Positions 1 through 12,295 of a DNA stretch of 64,000 bases are shown here, piece by piece. Position 1 is the stretch's first letter; every line of letters starts with the position of its first letter. The position numbers and the translations under genes were made by a program. A model generated the notes under the pieces. The model worked only from the letters and a program-made list of their open reading frames with translations. It was not told the origin of the DNA and did no database searches. The stretch is from Stenopsyche tienmushanensis (Eukaryota; Arthropoda; Insecta; Trichoptera; Stenopsychidae). The stretch covers positions 62,001 through 126,000 of the forward strand of contig WACJ01000309.1 in assembly GCA_008973525.1 (NCBI GenBank), written 5' to 3'.

Positions 1-145
1 CGAGATGGGGAATAATAAATGATCGGGACAGGTATCGAATTGATAACAACCTTCTTATAGGGACGTGCCATTAAATATCGACCAAACGTCTTTATATTTA
101 AATAATTCAAGCTAATTACCATCAAGAATTTTTATTTGCACACTA

Positions 146-260
146 ACAATCGCTCAATAAGTTCGTAGGATATTTTCACTTCAAATTTTTTCCTCTTCAT
201 TTGGCGTCCTTTTATCGCAATTTCTTCAAAAAAATCCTACGAACTTATTGAGTGATGCCT
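146..260. mobile_element. Palindromic mariner-type MITE (family M1)
   Basis: Short element flanked by TA at 144-145 and 261-262. Inverted ends are CGCTCAATAAGTTCGTAGGA (151-170) and its near-perfect reverse complement (235-254). The interior is non-coding. The same ends bound decayed mariner transposase copies at 37.7-38.5 kb and 27.0-27.3 kb, so this is a non-autonomous relative of that family. Confidence 0.8.
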
Positions 261-262
261 TA

Positions 263-892
263 TATTTGAATCGTTGTCTATAACTATAATTTTATTTGAA
301 CTTCGAACCTCATAAAACACGGACTTACATTACACGGTGTTTTCATGGAATCTTATAGCGTCCTATATGATAATTTTCTCGTCTTTATCGCGTGATAGCC
401 GATCGGTTTGTGTTCTTTTAAGTTGTAACCCTAAATAAATTAAATGTACCCCAATTCCCTCATATGTGGAGAGTCTCGAGCCATTGGCTCGAGCGCGTGG
501 ACGACTAGTCGGCATCATCTGGGTGAGCCGAAGTGGGACCCTCTTACATCTTAAAAATCTGCTCTGAACGATGTGGCGATGCTTCATCGAAGACCCAGAA
601 CATTCCACAGAATAAGATTTCCATCAATAATAAATGTATAAATGAGACGTTTTCGTTTATATTTTAATATTTATTTGACTAAATGTAAATAATTTAAAAA
701 GTTGAAATTTTACAATCAATTTAAATCGAGTCACGGTGCAGGAAACACACAGTTTTTGTTCTTATATTGTTAAAAAATGATTATTTTCGCTCCAGGCGAC
801 TGTTGAATATTTTTATCTTAATTATTTTCTTAATCATTAACCTCATTTTAAAAAATATAAAGTAATAGCATATTTGCTGCAAGATTATATTA
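263..892. other. No feature recognised
   Basis: AT-rich sequence. A minus-strand 81-codon frame (363-608) resembles nothing I know. Around 725-755 a phrase containing CGAGTCACGGTGCAGGAAAC recurs in variant form near 14090, so part of this stretch is probably an old dispersed repeat. Confidence 0.3.
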
Positions 893-1807
893 TACACTTG
901 GGTCTGTTTTTATGCGGATTTTTATATGCGATTTTGAAGTTATGCGGTTTTAAAAAATAATGGAACTTATCCCTCATTTTTCTATAAAGCTTTTTTTATG
1001 CGCATTAAAAAAAATCTAAAATTAACACTAGTGTAAGTTACAACTGTCATAATGTAGAGTGTGTATAGGGCGATGGGTGAATGGAATTGTTTTTAAACTC
1101 TTTTTTTTTCTCTTAAGAATTGCATGTCTCCATATCACGAACTGCTTAAAAAAATATTAGTTGAACCGTCGCAAAGTTTAACCCTTTGAGTAGTGAGCTA
1201 ATTTAAAATCATGTTAAACTTAGATGCTATATTTGTATGTCGGTCACTTAATTAAATCAATCTGTAAAGACCGTCGCAGCGTGTATGAAAACTGTATTTA
1301 AATAAATAAACACTATCGTTGGCATACAATATTTGGTCATTCCTTTGCGTAAACATAAACAATACAAATGAAATACACTTGAAATCGATTCATTATATCG
1401 TTCATATATTATTATTAGTCGATAAATTTGGGTTAACGATCTATACAATCATACGATGTACGCAAGATACTCTCTTCATCTCTGTTTCTCTCTAAACTTA
1501 AAGTGCAAGACATTCTCCGTCTCTGTCTATCTCCGAGCTCAACTATTACATATATTATAATTTGTATGATTATCGAGTAAAATATATTTTAATAAAGCAA
1601 TTCTAGGATAAATATGTAATGTTTTTTTGTATTGATTTTTTATAAACTTTTTTAATGCGATTTTTGGTACATTTTATCGCAATGATTTGAAGTTATGCGG
1701 TTTTTAAAAATAATGGAACCTATCACTCAGTTTCTATGTAGTTCAAGTCTTTTTTTATGCGAATCTCCGTGGAATTTATCTACCGCATAAAAACAGACCC
1801 AAGTGTA
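893..1807. mobile_element. pogo/Tigger-like TIR element, non-autonomous
   Basis: Perfect 25-bp terminal inverted repeats at 893-917 and 1783-1807, beginning TACACTTGGGTCTG and ending TATGCGG, inside TA dinucleotides. Both ends carry subterminal repeats of the type 'TTATGCGGTTTTTAAAAATAATGGAAC'-like (compare 947-968 with 1694-1720). TA target and ATGCGG-rich ends suggest the pogo/Tigger branch of Tc1/mariner, which is inference. No transposase is visible. A TTAA-type repeat (1178-1542) sits inside. A 3' fragment of the same family lies at 30282-30561. Confidence 0.75.
1178..1542 (+). mobile_element. TTAA-type repeat family B (nested copy, right end lost)
   Basis: Starts TTAACCCTTTGAGTAGTG and shares over 300 bp with copies at 14200-14580 (+) and 31252-31620 (-). 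The minus-strand copy has a matching opposite end, so the family has inverted ends beginning TTAACCYTTTGAG, like piggyBac-type MITEs. It contains CT-rich repeats (CATCTCTGTTTCTCTC, CCGTCTCTGTCTATCTC). No coding content. Confidence 0.6.
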
Positions 1808-1809
1808 TA

Positions 1810-3420
1810 TTGTATTAAACGGTTATTACAGAAAATTATCTGATAATAAAATCTTAATATTTTCACTTTCCAGATATTTTTTTTATTGAATGTCAAGGCT
1901 TTGCTTTATGTATAAAATTTATTTCGAATTGCTATCGTGTGTAAGTCCATCTTTTATATGGTCGACTTCCATTGCCTCGTTAAACGCTCACATAGGATGC
2001 AAAGTTTTGACACAAACAAATCTGACTTAGGAGTTGGCAACATTTGTAGGCATCGCAGGGGATCCCTACCTGCCTCCAGCCAAGCAAACCCATAAATCTG
2101 ACAAATTTAACATTTTAAGTGGGAGAATGTCATATTATATGGTAGCCACCAGATTAAGGGATTAATCTCGGGGGATCCCGGGCGTCCTACGAGGCCGGGC
2201 ACGAACGACGTCCGGGATTATATGGGGAAATTTACCCCAAATCCCGCCCTGGAATGTGTGTGCAGACCAATAAAACGGTGTGTCAGAAATATGTCTAGTT
2301 TGGACAAAGGATTTAACAAATTTAAAGCAATAAATTATGGGTTAATACGAGCAGATCCGCGCACGTTAGGACGTTAGCCCGTACAGCGCTGTTTTGTCAG
2401 TGTACGGGATTTGCTAAATCTATGCGATTTTGTCCCGCAATTTTACTCATTGACTTTATGCACATATTGGTTTACAATTAAAACAAATTAAGCACATAAT
2501 CTATTGATTTTTGAACATCCAGATTGTCCGCAAAACATCAATACAAACAAACAAAAAAACAGCTAAATGCATCTCAAGAAATATTTTTGTTTGGGCAAAT
2601 TTCTGAATATTCACCTATAGTATCATATAAATCAGGATCTTCCAAGATAATCCAAACGGATGGCATTTTCCACATCCAAATTTCTTCGTTCGTATATTGA
2701 CTTTGCAGCTTTTTTTTGCATGCCTCCACAACAGCACATGGGGACGCCCTAATGGAGCTTAATTCGCCCATATATCGTCGGAATGACGTTCGAGCGGAAT
2801 CGACGTTAATTAATTAATGCATGAGCGTTGTTTTCAGAAAAAAGATCGCTGTGCATTTTGTATTTTAATGACAGAAAATGATAAATAACCAGTCATTATC
2901 TCGTTGGCGAACGTCACATCGACAGATAATCAAGCGAATGCCATTTGCCATGATAAATAGATTTATCAGCGAGAATTATAATGATAGAGTTTGGCGTAGG
3001 CATTATTACAGAGAAGGATTAAATTTCATAGGAAATTGTAAATAAAACAAATAAACGGCATGCAAACGACCAAGGATATAATATTTTTTTAAATGGCACT
3101 GAATAATTATCAATGGCTTTTAATCCCTCAAACTACCATTTGAATCTTGATGGCTGAGATACAATCTAGGCTGGGTGTTAGTTATATACATTATATATGT
3201 TTTAACAGTATTTATATATTAAATTCAATTTAATCATGACCTAGGGCGGTGACCTCATTTTCTGTGGTCACTCACTGTTCAAATTATAATGCATACACAA
3301 TTCATCCAATCAATGATTAGATCTGCGAATCATAGCTTTATGGGGAATATTTTGTAATTCGTAAATTTATTTAAAAAAACTAACAACAACTTTGGTTGTT
3401 TTATGACAATCTATGACGAA
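1810..3420. other. No gene recognised; GC-richer island near 2.05-2.3 kb
   Basis: The interval 2050-2290 is GC-richer than its surroundings and has a broken inverted repeat around 2171-2222 (GGATCCCGGGCGTCCTACGA and GACGTCCGGGATT). The rest is AT-rich. A minus-strand 65-codon frame (2574-2771) has no recognisable motif. Confidence 0.3.
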
Positions 3421-3424
3421 TCAT

Positions 3425-3448
3425 ATCCTACGAATTTATTGAGTGATG
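3425..3448. mobile_element. Solitary end of mariner family M1
   Basis: ATCCTACGAATTTATTGAGT followed by GATG matches the right terminal repeat of the M1 elements at 234-256, 27271-27294 and 38519-38542. No partner end is visible on the left, so this is a truncated copy. Confidence 0.6.
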
Positions 3449-3479
3449 TATTAGATCATGTTCCCTTCAAACTTTTTTG

Positions 3480-3730
3480 GCCTATAATCTATGTATACAT
3501 ATTTAGAGTACATGTATGTTTTTCAACCTTTCCCTACCGGTGATGTATTTACTACACCTCGACTCTAATAATGGGAATATCGATATGAAATATAATAGAT
3601 ACGGGGTTCAGAATTTGTGTATTCCTCCGTAATATAATTACTAATCACATCAAAGAATTATAGTAAATAAGTATCAATCTGCAGCGACGGAAATAAATAA
3701 TTTGTCGGTAAATCGGGAGTTTTTTGACCT
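3480..3730 (+). repeat. Dispersed repeat family C, partial copy
   Basis: Matches the 7.4-7.66 kb copy nearly base for base, including CCTACCGGTGATGTATTTAC, a central run ending in GATACGGGGTTCA, and CTGCAGCGACGGAAATAAAT. It lacks the outer CCCGGGAT-like arms of the full copies and carries a small deletion just before the TTAACC-like box (here TCAACC). Confidence 0.75.
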
Positions 3731-3989
3731 TGCAGGTCGGAATTGATCCCTGGGGGTCGGTATAGACCACTTTAGGAATGACTGTGCTAGATCGTTAACA
3801 TTGAATGTATGCTAAATTAACGACATTTGAGTAAGCTGAATTAATCAATTAATCATGTTATGCTTTTCAAGTTAATTGGAAAATCAAAATTTATTAATTT
3901 TTACCTCAAATAAATTATTAGTTTATATAATTTATTTGGTATTAATTATTATAATTGGTTTGAGAATGTCGTGATTAAAATAAATATTA

Positions 3990-4225
3990 CCAAATAATCT
4001 TTCTTTGTTCGTATGTAATGCGCTACCATACCGTTCATTAGATTGCAATAAAACTTCGTCCACTTATTGCTAAGGATTGCGCAAATAACATAAGCATAGT
4101 TTAATATATAAAAATTAATGTTTGTTTGTCTGCATTTAATGCGCTGACATACCGTTCATCCAATCGTGATAAAACTTTGTCAACTTATTGTTTACACTTG
4201 CGGAAATAATATAAGTATAGTAAAA
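3990..4225 (+). mobile_element. Helitron 5'-module fragment
   Basis: Two tandem modules of about 130 bp sharing GTATGTAATGCGCT, ACCGTTCAT and GATAAAACTT with the Helitron copies at 5124-5424 and 19404-19680. No CTAG terminus is seen, so the copy is truncated. Confidence 0.7.
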
Positions 4226-5123
4226 ATGAGTTTGGTCACTAATTTTATTGAAAATTAAAGCACCAATAACCAAGCAAAATAATCTCTAATGAAGCGTTGG
4301 CAATGCATGGCCCAATATCTCGCATTGACAGCACTGGTCGAAGGATGCTCACATCACCAAGGCATCGGCAGTTATTCCGCGTCCATAAGCCCGACAGGAG
4401 ACTCGAAATGTCGAAAAAAATTATCAAACGCGATAGCATACCGGTTTTTTATCGTAATTAAAAATATATGAAAGTATTCCAATAAACAGAATTAAAAGAC
4501 AAACATTTTCCGTCTTTATAATTTTGAGGTATTCGTTAATTGATAATCTTCAGAAATTGCTTGAAGGTGCGTATTTTTCATATTCAAATATCGTTTTAAA
4601 ATATGGCGAAAAATACAAATTCCGAGGATGTAATTATGGCATTTTGCTCTCGTATATAAAATGGAATACTACTCCGTTGTATGAGAATTGATTTCCGTTT
4701 ATAGTTTAAACCAATCTACAGAAAGTCCATATGGCCAACAGTGGCTTAATAGAACTGCATCTTCAAGTGGATTAGGTGAATTACCCTTCCAATTATCCAA
4801 TTGGAGGCTGATTCCTCATTGAAGCTTGAATTTACTCTAATGACACTATAGTATTTTATTACAGACGTATTTTATTGCAATTTAAATTGAATTAGGAATT
4901 TCAAAAAGACCGAAGACATTTTTTATTTAAAAAGAGGATCATTAATAATTTTGAGCGGTGAGCAACTATGAAAATTTAAGGACCTGTTTAGGTCACAATT
5001 TGTACAGAAGGGATTGCCAAAAATAATACTGTATATTTGTGACATTTTGCAGAGATATTTTATCAATATTAAGTTTTGCAATCGTCAAATAATTTATTGA
5101 TGATGATATTTTATCACCAGTCA

Positions 5124-5424
5124 TCTTATATATAAAAATTAATTCTTGTTTGTTCGTATGTAATGCGCTGCTATATCGTTCATCGAATTGCGATAAAACT
5201 TCGTCCTACTTATTGCTAAAGATTTCGCGAGTAATATAGGTATAATAAAAAAATCAATGTTTGTTTGTTCGTATTTAATGCGCTGCCATACCGTTCATTC
5301 GATTGCGATAAAACTTTGCCAAATTATTGTTTGGACTTCCTCAAATAATATAGGTATATTAACATACAGTGGGTCTTATATATAAAAATCGACGTTTGTA
5401 TGTTTGTTATTAGATACCAGCTAG
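5124..5424 (+). mobile_element. Short non-autonomous Helitron
   Basis: Begins TCTTATATATAAAAATTAAT right after an A (5123) and ends CCAGCTAG right before a T (5425): the 5'-TC, 3'-CTRR and A/T insertion context known for Helitrons. The body is two ~130-bp modules plus a third short one, with GTAATGCGCTGC and GATAAAACTT repeated. It has no coding capacity and is related to the decayed autonomous copy at 19404-22744. Confidence 0.8.
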
Positions 5425-7180
5425 TATGAAATAAATCTAAAAAAATAGTTTTTTACTATGGTTTCTGAATTAAGCTTTTATACTAAATATTGAATTAATC
5501 CCTTCGCATAATGGTTTTGAATTTATCAGATAATAGTATTAAATATGGAATTTAATCGAAAAAGCATTCGATTGTTGGAATTCAATATCTATCCAAATTT
5601 AAGCGAACAGCTTCCAATCCGTTGCTGTAAAGTCAATAATGAATCAGGATTATTCGCAGCGTATCGTCCGTTATCCAATTCATTCCGTTCGTTATGCGTC
5701 GTTAAACGGATGAACGGCGTTATGAGCAGCGCCATTACCAAAACAAAATGACTTTTAATTTATTTGCAGTTAATATAATCAACTAATAATCTGCATATTT
5801 TACGGAAGACCTCCAAAATGATTGTCTGCCGTAATGAATGGATGGCCGTGTGTAATATTAGCGCGAATGATCGACGGGATATTAGAGTTTGTGTCACGAA
5901 GGCGTCCCCAGGCTGGGGCGTCCATGGGGTAGAGTCTTGTGGGAGCCGGTCGAAGGTGGCTTTGGGGGGGTTGGGTGGTGGGCTGAGACCTCCAATTAGC
6001 GGCGTAGGTATTAATTAGCAGCCACTCGAGTTGGGGCCGCCGGTCGAGTCGCGGCTGAATCAAATCTCCATATTCTTCACCGAGGATCCATTTGATGGGT
6101 AATTTGATTCATCCTGCTGCACAATAGGAATTCCAACAATTACATATAGTGCCAGTTCTATTTATATTTGAAATATCAACCAAGAAAATGCATATCGATA
6201 AGGACCGTCCATGAATATAACCACCACAACTGCAATATGATCGATAAGGGTGTATTCCCGATTTAATTAATTTTATATGTGCACTCCAAACACTGTAGCT
6301 GTATATTGGTTTATTTTATTTAAATTCAAATGACGTATGCTTTATTTATGAATTATATTACTAAGATAATATTCAACTATTTAACGATCGGTGACACAAC
6401 ATGTGTGTCATACTTCCGCCAATGCCGTAATATGTTTTCTTCAACAATTATTAGTCGATCCCATATATAATTTTACTATACCTGGAACTGATGATTCAAT
6501 AGAATCATGATGATTCCATATGAATCATGATGATTGTTATGATGAGGTTTAGTTGCGGTTCGAGGCTTTGATTTTTATAATATACAATTTTGAATAGAAA
6601 TCTTAACACATTTTTTGCGGGAGATGTGGATTATATTTCTCGTCCCACTCGTTGTGCACGTTTGACTGTGATCCCAGTCCTTTTAATTTGACTACAGACG
6701 TGTATTAATGCTATTTAAACAAAAATATATTTAAGCCGACATCAAATATGGTATCATTTTTGAATATCCTAGAAATCGCACATTTGAAACACATTTTTTT
6801 CATATAAATCTTCAAATCAGACCGTTAACACACAAATCTGGAATATGTTATGTTATGATTTTCACAATATTATAAATAGTGTGAAGTTATATGTTGTTGG
6901 TGATTTTATTTATATTTTTGTAAATTAATCTAATAAATAGCGGATAATCGCACGTTATCATTGATTCGCGCGACGTGGATACCCCCGCGCTCAGGCGCTA
7001 CCGGACCCGCAAACAAAGTGTTAAGATGCATTTGAATATCGACATGATATTTTTTTTTTGTAAAGCATATATTAAATATAAGCCCAGTGACTTCCTTGAA
7101 ATTTTAGAAATACGTTAGGTTGAATTTAAAATATTTTTGTGTGCACTTATTATTTTTATAAAGTTTTGTAATGCTTATAA
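5425..7180. other. No gene recognised; GC-rich patch and a short tandem repeat
   Basis: The patch at about 5880-6060 is GC-rich and open on both strands (66 codons plus, 87 codons minus), with no recognisable domain on either. I treat both frames as chance consequences of composition. A small tandem repeat lies at 6490-6545. The rest is AT-rich without visible structure. Confidence 0.3.
6490..6545. repeat. Short imperfect tandem repeat
   Basis: About three copies of an 18-20 bp unit of the form GATTCNATANGAATCATGAT. Each unit is also partly self-complementary (GAATCATGATGATTC). Confidence 0.6.
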
Positions 7181-7184
7181 TCAT

Positions 7185-7790
7185 GAATAGGGAATTCAAT
7201 CCCGGTATCTCGAATAATTTTAGGTGCTCATGAATCCAGGAACTAGTAAACGTAATCCCGAAAAATTCGAGATTGAAATTTTTATCTAAAAGAAATCGTA
7301 CACCTCACCAGAACGTTGAAGGCTACTTAAATCGAAACATTTTCGCCGAAATCTGAACGCTTGGAAAGAGTGGCGTAACTACTAATTGTCGAGCTTAGGT
7401 GACGCCTAGGGACAGTAACTGTGTATACATATATACAGTACATATATGTTTTTCAAAATGTTATATTAACCTTTCCCTACCGGTGATGTATTTACTACAC
7501 ATCGACTCTAATAATGGGAATATCGATATGAAATATAATAGATACGGGGTTCAAAATTTGTGTATTCCTCCGTAATATAATTACGAATCACATTAAAGTA
7601 TTATAGTATATAAGTATTCATCTGCAGCGACGGAAATAAATAATTTGTTGGGAAATCGGGAATTTTTGCGATCTTTTCCCGATTCCGGTCCCGAGATGGC
7701 CTAATGCAATTCTGAAATCTCGGAATTGAAATTTTATTCCCTAATCGTGAACAATCACCACTGACTTCACGTGCAGTTGAGGCAAAATCA
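7185..7790 (+). repeat. Dispersed repeat family C, near-complete copy
   Basis: A copy of about 600 bp matched along its length by the inverted copy at 49250-49900. The left arm (7195-7440) includes GGTGCTCATGAATCCAGGAA and AGTGGCGTAACTACTAATTG. The middle has TTAACCTTTCCCTACCGG (7466 on), and the right arm ends near TCCCGATTCCGGTCCCGAGA. Arms are rich in CCCGGGAT-like words in opposite orientation, suggesting weak terminal inverted repeats. No coding capacity. The class is not recognised. Confidence 0.7.
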
Positions 7791-7835
7791 CGTCCCATAT
7801 CAATATTCCATAGTAGTTGCTCATATTTCGGTTAT

Positions 7836-7872
7836 ATCGGGGCTTCGAATTAGAACGAAACCGAAAACCAGC
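7836..7872 (+). mobile_element. hAT-like terminal fragment
   Basis: CGGGGCTTCGAATTAGAACG followed by AAACCGAAAACC resembles the end CAGGGCTTCGAATCGGAAC at 31656-31674. CAGGG-type ends with GAACCGAAAACCG subterminal words are common in insect hAT elements. Only one end is present. Confidence 0.45.
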
Positions 7873-7879
7873 AATAGAA

Positions 7880-10800
7880 AAAATATTATTCATAATATCA
7901 GAAAGGTAATCCTGTTTGATTCAGTTCGTCATATTTTTTAAATTTTGGAGCGTTCTTACGGAAGCACAATAGACATATGACAGGAGCGCAACCTATAAAA
8001 TCCCTACAAATATGACCATAAATTGATATTGATAATACTATGGATGAAATTCAAGGGTTAATCGATATTTAAATAAATCTAAAAATGCTTTTTGGTTCAT
8101 CTAGCGTCAATCATTTCAAAAGGATGGCCTTAAATGATAAGCCTTTTTAGTTTTCCGGTGCGTTTCTGCAAGAACTTCAACTATCACAATTGGAGCATAT
8201 TTTCACGAAGGCATGTTAAAAAAAAACCTTTTGAGCCCGACGTAAAAGCCAATCCTTTTTGAAGGATTTACGCATGTTAAATGCACTTTAGAAATAAGCA
8301 TTAATTTCGATATACACACGCAGTCGCCTGTGAAACAAATTTGCAGCACTTCATGTAATCGTAATTGCTTAGAAAGGCGCTTCGTGGTATGTCTGATGCT
8401 GCAAAACCATCCTGTTTCATAAAGAACGGCAATTATAAATAAGAGGAGGTTTTCGCAGGACAAGTGTTCCTGTGACAAGCCGCCTGGAAACACTCCCCAT
8501 AAGACCGCTATAAAAACGCAGAGGGTTTCTTGTTCCTGTTGCAGTGAAACAAAGTCTAACTGATTCAGCTATGCATATTTAAGTGTTTTGGCCCTTTTCA
8601 TTTTCAAATTGTTCCCCTAATGAGAATCATCAACTCAAATTCGAATAATTAAGCCGATGTAAAATGAAATGAAATTGCTGATCTATTTCATGCAATTAAT
8701 TATGGATTGTTTTTGAATTTTCTTGGAATTAATTTGAAGTTGAGATGCAATATAAAACTGTGAATGAAACGTGAATATGCCCACACGTCACTCAGTACAA
8801 ATATGGTGTTTAGTTAATTAACTGAAGGACCCCTACCCCTTCTGGAACCACCCTTGGTCCCCTTTCGGGGCTCCAGTCTCGTGGTGTAAATTAGCCTCAT
8901 CTCAGCCCCAGCTTCTCACCCTCCGCCTCCTCCTCTGGGGGGTTAATTAAGCTTAACGTCCTCGAGCGAGGCGCATACCTTTGGGTTCAAGCACCGTCTC
9001 CGTCTCTAACGCACAGATATTCAGACTGATTGAGAAGCTATCGTTTTAATGTCTCACCTGTCATTGAAAATTGCAAATCCTATTACATCCAGATAATTTT
9101 AAAATCCACTTTTCAATTAATTCGCCGAAGCCCCACAGTATGAATCGTCTGCTCGAGTTGGGCACTGTGTCAACAGTTGGTTTTGATAGTCCGATCTGAT
9201 ACGTTGTCTCGAAAGTATTTTATTTAGCTTCAAACATAAGACATAAATCATATTATAACGGCTCAAAGACTTGTATTATTTAATAAATATGATCAAAATA
9301 ATGATAACATGGATGTATGAGATTCAATCATAATTCGCCGAATCAAGTGTTACTACACTAATTTTATTCCATTTCGACATTTTAATATTAATATTTAGCA
9401 ATTATAATGTATAAATACGATAGATTATTGATACAATTGCCTAGATTTAGAATTTTTATTTTAAAGGTTCTGGTTCAATTTAGCTTTATTCTGATTTCCT
9501 GAATGAAAATCTAAAAATTAAGACTATTAATGATTTATTTTAACTTAATTTCTGCCTTGTTGGTTTAAAAAAATTTTTTTTTCGTGTATCAAAAAGACCC
9601 AATGTTTAAAAATACTCTCTATAAATTTCAAGTCGATATAAATTAAATTCGCAAAGTTGTAGGCCACAAAGAGAGGAGAAACTTTAAACACATTTTTATC
9701 GAATTTACTTTTTCCAAGCTCACGGAAGTGTTCCCACATGTCCTAGATAAGTATTATTTATGAAATTTAGCAAGCATGTATATAATAAATATCTTCATTA
9801 TTTGAACTAAAATTATTTTAAAATATTTAAAAAAAATTATGTAATGAACAAAAAACTACAAAAAATGTTGGTAAAAATACACACTTATTTTTTCGATCGC
9901 CCACTGATTTTTTATTTTTCAATATTTTTTATTAATTATAGTCTAAGCTATAGACAATATTATACAGAGTAAAACCATGTTTAATTTTTTGACTGAAAAT
10001 TACCTGTTTAGGACTTATGACTTCCGCGAGTAAGAATGTCATCGCTAGTGCACCGACATTCATGGCTCCTCCTACTCCCACTACCATAATTTATCAAACT
10101 TTAAAAAATGTTTTTGTTTTCGACAAAGATCATCTAGTCGACACAATAAATATCAAAATTCTATAATTAATACTTTTTGCATAAAAAATTGTTAAAAAAA
10201 TTGATCACTTTTTCGATCACGATCCTTTGACATAGATGATGCCATTACTTCTGGTGTTTACACGCTTATGGCTGGGGTTTATATTTATTTATTTTACAGA
10301 AGCTTATAAATCTTAAAAAAATCTCTCTGTTAACGAAAACTGTTATCTAAAAGATGAAGTCGTGTTTGTGTAGTATATAATAAAATAGGTAAGCTACCGG
10401 TCTAGTGGTTTTTTTTGAGCTAAGCATATAAACACAAATGAGACAACGTTTACAACAAATTTTATTTTACTAAAAACAATGTTGATAGTACAAAATAGGG
10501 TCCCCCCTCCCCACAGTAAAAGATTTCCAAATATTTTTACAGAACCTTTTTACAGAGACCCCCCACAGACATTATGATGTTTAGGGCTGCAATCTTACCT
10601 GCTCTCTAATAGATCCTGCTAAAAGTATGTGACTATATTTTATTGAGGCTTGCATTACATGATCACATTGAATTGGTGATTAATTTGATTTTTTCCCTTG
10701 AAAATGTTCATCCCTTAAGAATGAACAGCATCAATGGCATTGTCAGTGAACCATCGATTACAACTCGCGATAAAGACTTATTAAATCCTTTCAAGCATCG

Positions 10801-11395
10801 ATTATCAATCCCATCGTCTAATTCAGTCGGCATTATTTTAGGGCAGTCGGGTGCACATTGACTTCGGAAATGGCTAGGGGTTGATTAAGTCTAATCGCAT
10901 TATTGTGCGGCAGGTTTTTCGGAACAAACTCGGAATCTCTTTGAGGTCGAAGTCGAGGTTTACAGCGAACGGAGTACTTGAGGCGAATGAATGAGCTTTC
11001 AGCACAATGCGCCCCACCGCACGAATAACAAGAGGTAGACAGAAACACAATTAGGCAGAAAGTTGTTAGGTTTTAGAATTTGCCGAGTGAATAGACAAAG
11101 CGCCGCGTGCAACGGCGGTGCGCCACTCGACTGTAAAACATCCAAACATTTTTTTGAAAAAACCAAAAAAAGAAGCGATTTGCTGCGAGATAGGGGATCT
11201 TAAGAGTGTATCCGACGGAGCCACACCATCGGCTATCCTTTCGGTGGGGGCAAATTTTGTACACATCACTGTTTCTGATCAATATTATCTATGAGCTAAG
11301 CGGTATAAATATTTCCTAAGAATTTACTTTTTTGTTCTGTTTCTAAGTTAACATACCTGGCATGTTAAGAAGATCACAACGGTCAGCCTGTTTGG
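7880..11395. other. Long stretch without recognised genes
   Basis: Mostly AT-rich sequence with no open frame over 100 codons (longest 96, minus, 8203-8493) and no recognisable protein motif. A GC-rich block at about 8825-8995 contains TTGGTCCCCTTTCGGGG-like local dyads. A C-rich patch lies at 10501-10565. A phrase TCTAGTGGTT with AT-rich flank at about 10370-10412 recurs near 19095-19130 and is probably an old repeat. Confidence 0.3.
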
Positions 11396-11399
11396 TCCC

Positions 11400-11720
11400 G
11401 TATGTTTTTCGGCCATTTTGTTCGGTTACAGTAAATTCTTCCCCTGGAAAGGTCATCGCGCGCACCCACCATCTCTCGTTCATGCAAGATCCGTGAAGTT
11501 CGTGGAAAGTTTATGGTAGTGATGTGATGAGTCAACAATGTCACAAAGTGGGTTAAGTTGTTTGGACTGACTGATGAAAAGGCAAGGAGTCGGGACTATC
11601 AATGATTTCTGACAAATTTGTGCTAAAAATTAAAGAACAAGTGCGAAATGACAACTGTATGACGTTCGTTAATATTCACAAAGAATTTCCTGACATTTCC
11701 TGTCGGAAAAATACGAAAAT
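11400..11720 (+). pseudogene. mariner transposase relic (family M3, N-terminal half)
   Basis: Plus-strand fragments read, in shifting frames, a VYGSDVMSQQ-like segment and then MISDKFVLKIKEQVRND followed by NIHKEFPDIS. These match the helix-turn-helix and linker layout of mariner transposases (a 'KIEEQVR...ISELS..FP.IS' region) and the same segments of the minus-strand copy at 52432-52990. Frameshifts separate the pieces and no catalytic domain follows, so this is a dead 5' fragment. Confidence 0.7.
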
Positions 11721-11967
11721 ACATAAATACAATAAATTTCATTCCACTGGTGTCAGAATATCATATATTTTATAGAATTCATCCCAAGATTTCAAGTATC
11801 AACATGTTTATTGTCGTCCAATATCCTTAACATATGCATCGCATTATATGATTTAAGTGTCGAAATCGGGTAGCTAAATAAATTTGCAATTGGAGCTTCC
11901 TTCACTTGAATAATTTATATTTTTACTGGGGTGTTAATATTATTAATAATTCTTGCGCAAAGGTGAG

Positions 11968-12295
11968 GCGTGAGCGATTCAAAATCCCTACGCAATAGTG
12001 CTCTTAGTCTGAGCAGATTTAAATCTCCAGATTAACACCGACATCTTCCATTTCACTTCAGGTGCGATGTATTATTTTAATAGCGCCATCTCTTGTGGCC
12101 CTGCGGAGACATTTCACCTGCATACCGACCGATCGCTTCTTGCGCGTGCACCGTTGCCGGTTGGGGGGTGACGCACAGAAGGCGGGAGTCGGGAGAGTGG
12201 TCGGTTAGCCTTGGCTGCGGGAAGTCGTCCTTCCTGCAGCCAGATCTCTCTCTCGTGTGGAATAAATAGTTATTTAGAGAAAATAATCCATATCA
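11968..12295 (+). mobile_element. LTR fragment (family L, copy 1)
   Basis: Shares AGCGCCATCTCTTGTGGCCC, CGTGCACCGTTGCCGGTTGG, TAGCCTTGGCTGCGGGA and the polyadenylation-like GTGGAATAAATAGTTATTTA with copies at 43828, 51803 and (reverse) 54954-55299. The most complete copy begins TGTAGCG and ends AGCA, as expected of an LTR. Here the 3' terminus is replaced by unrelated sequence after about 12290. Confidence 0.75.

Noticed and set aside
5818..6063. Opposed 66- and 87-codon frames as a gene
   Set aside because: Both explained by local GC richness; no motif on either strand.
10370..10412. tRNA A-box-like GGTCTAGTGG as a SINE head (also near 19120)
   Set aside because: No B box downstream in either place; only a short shared phrase.
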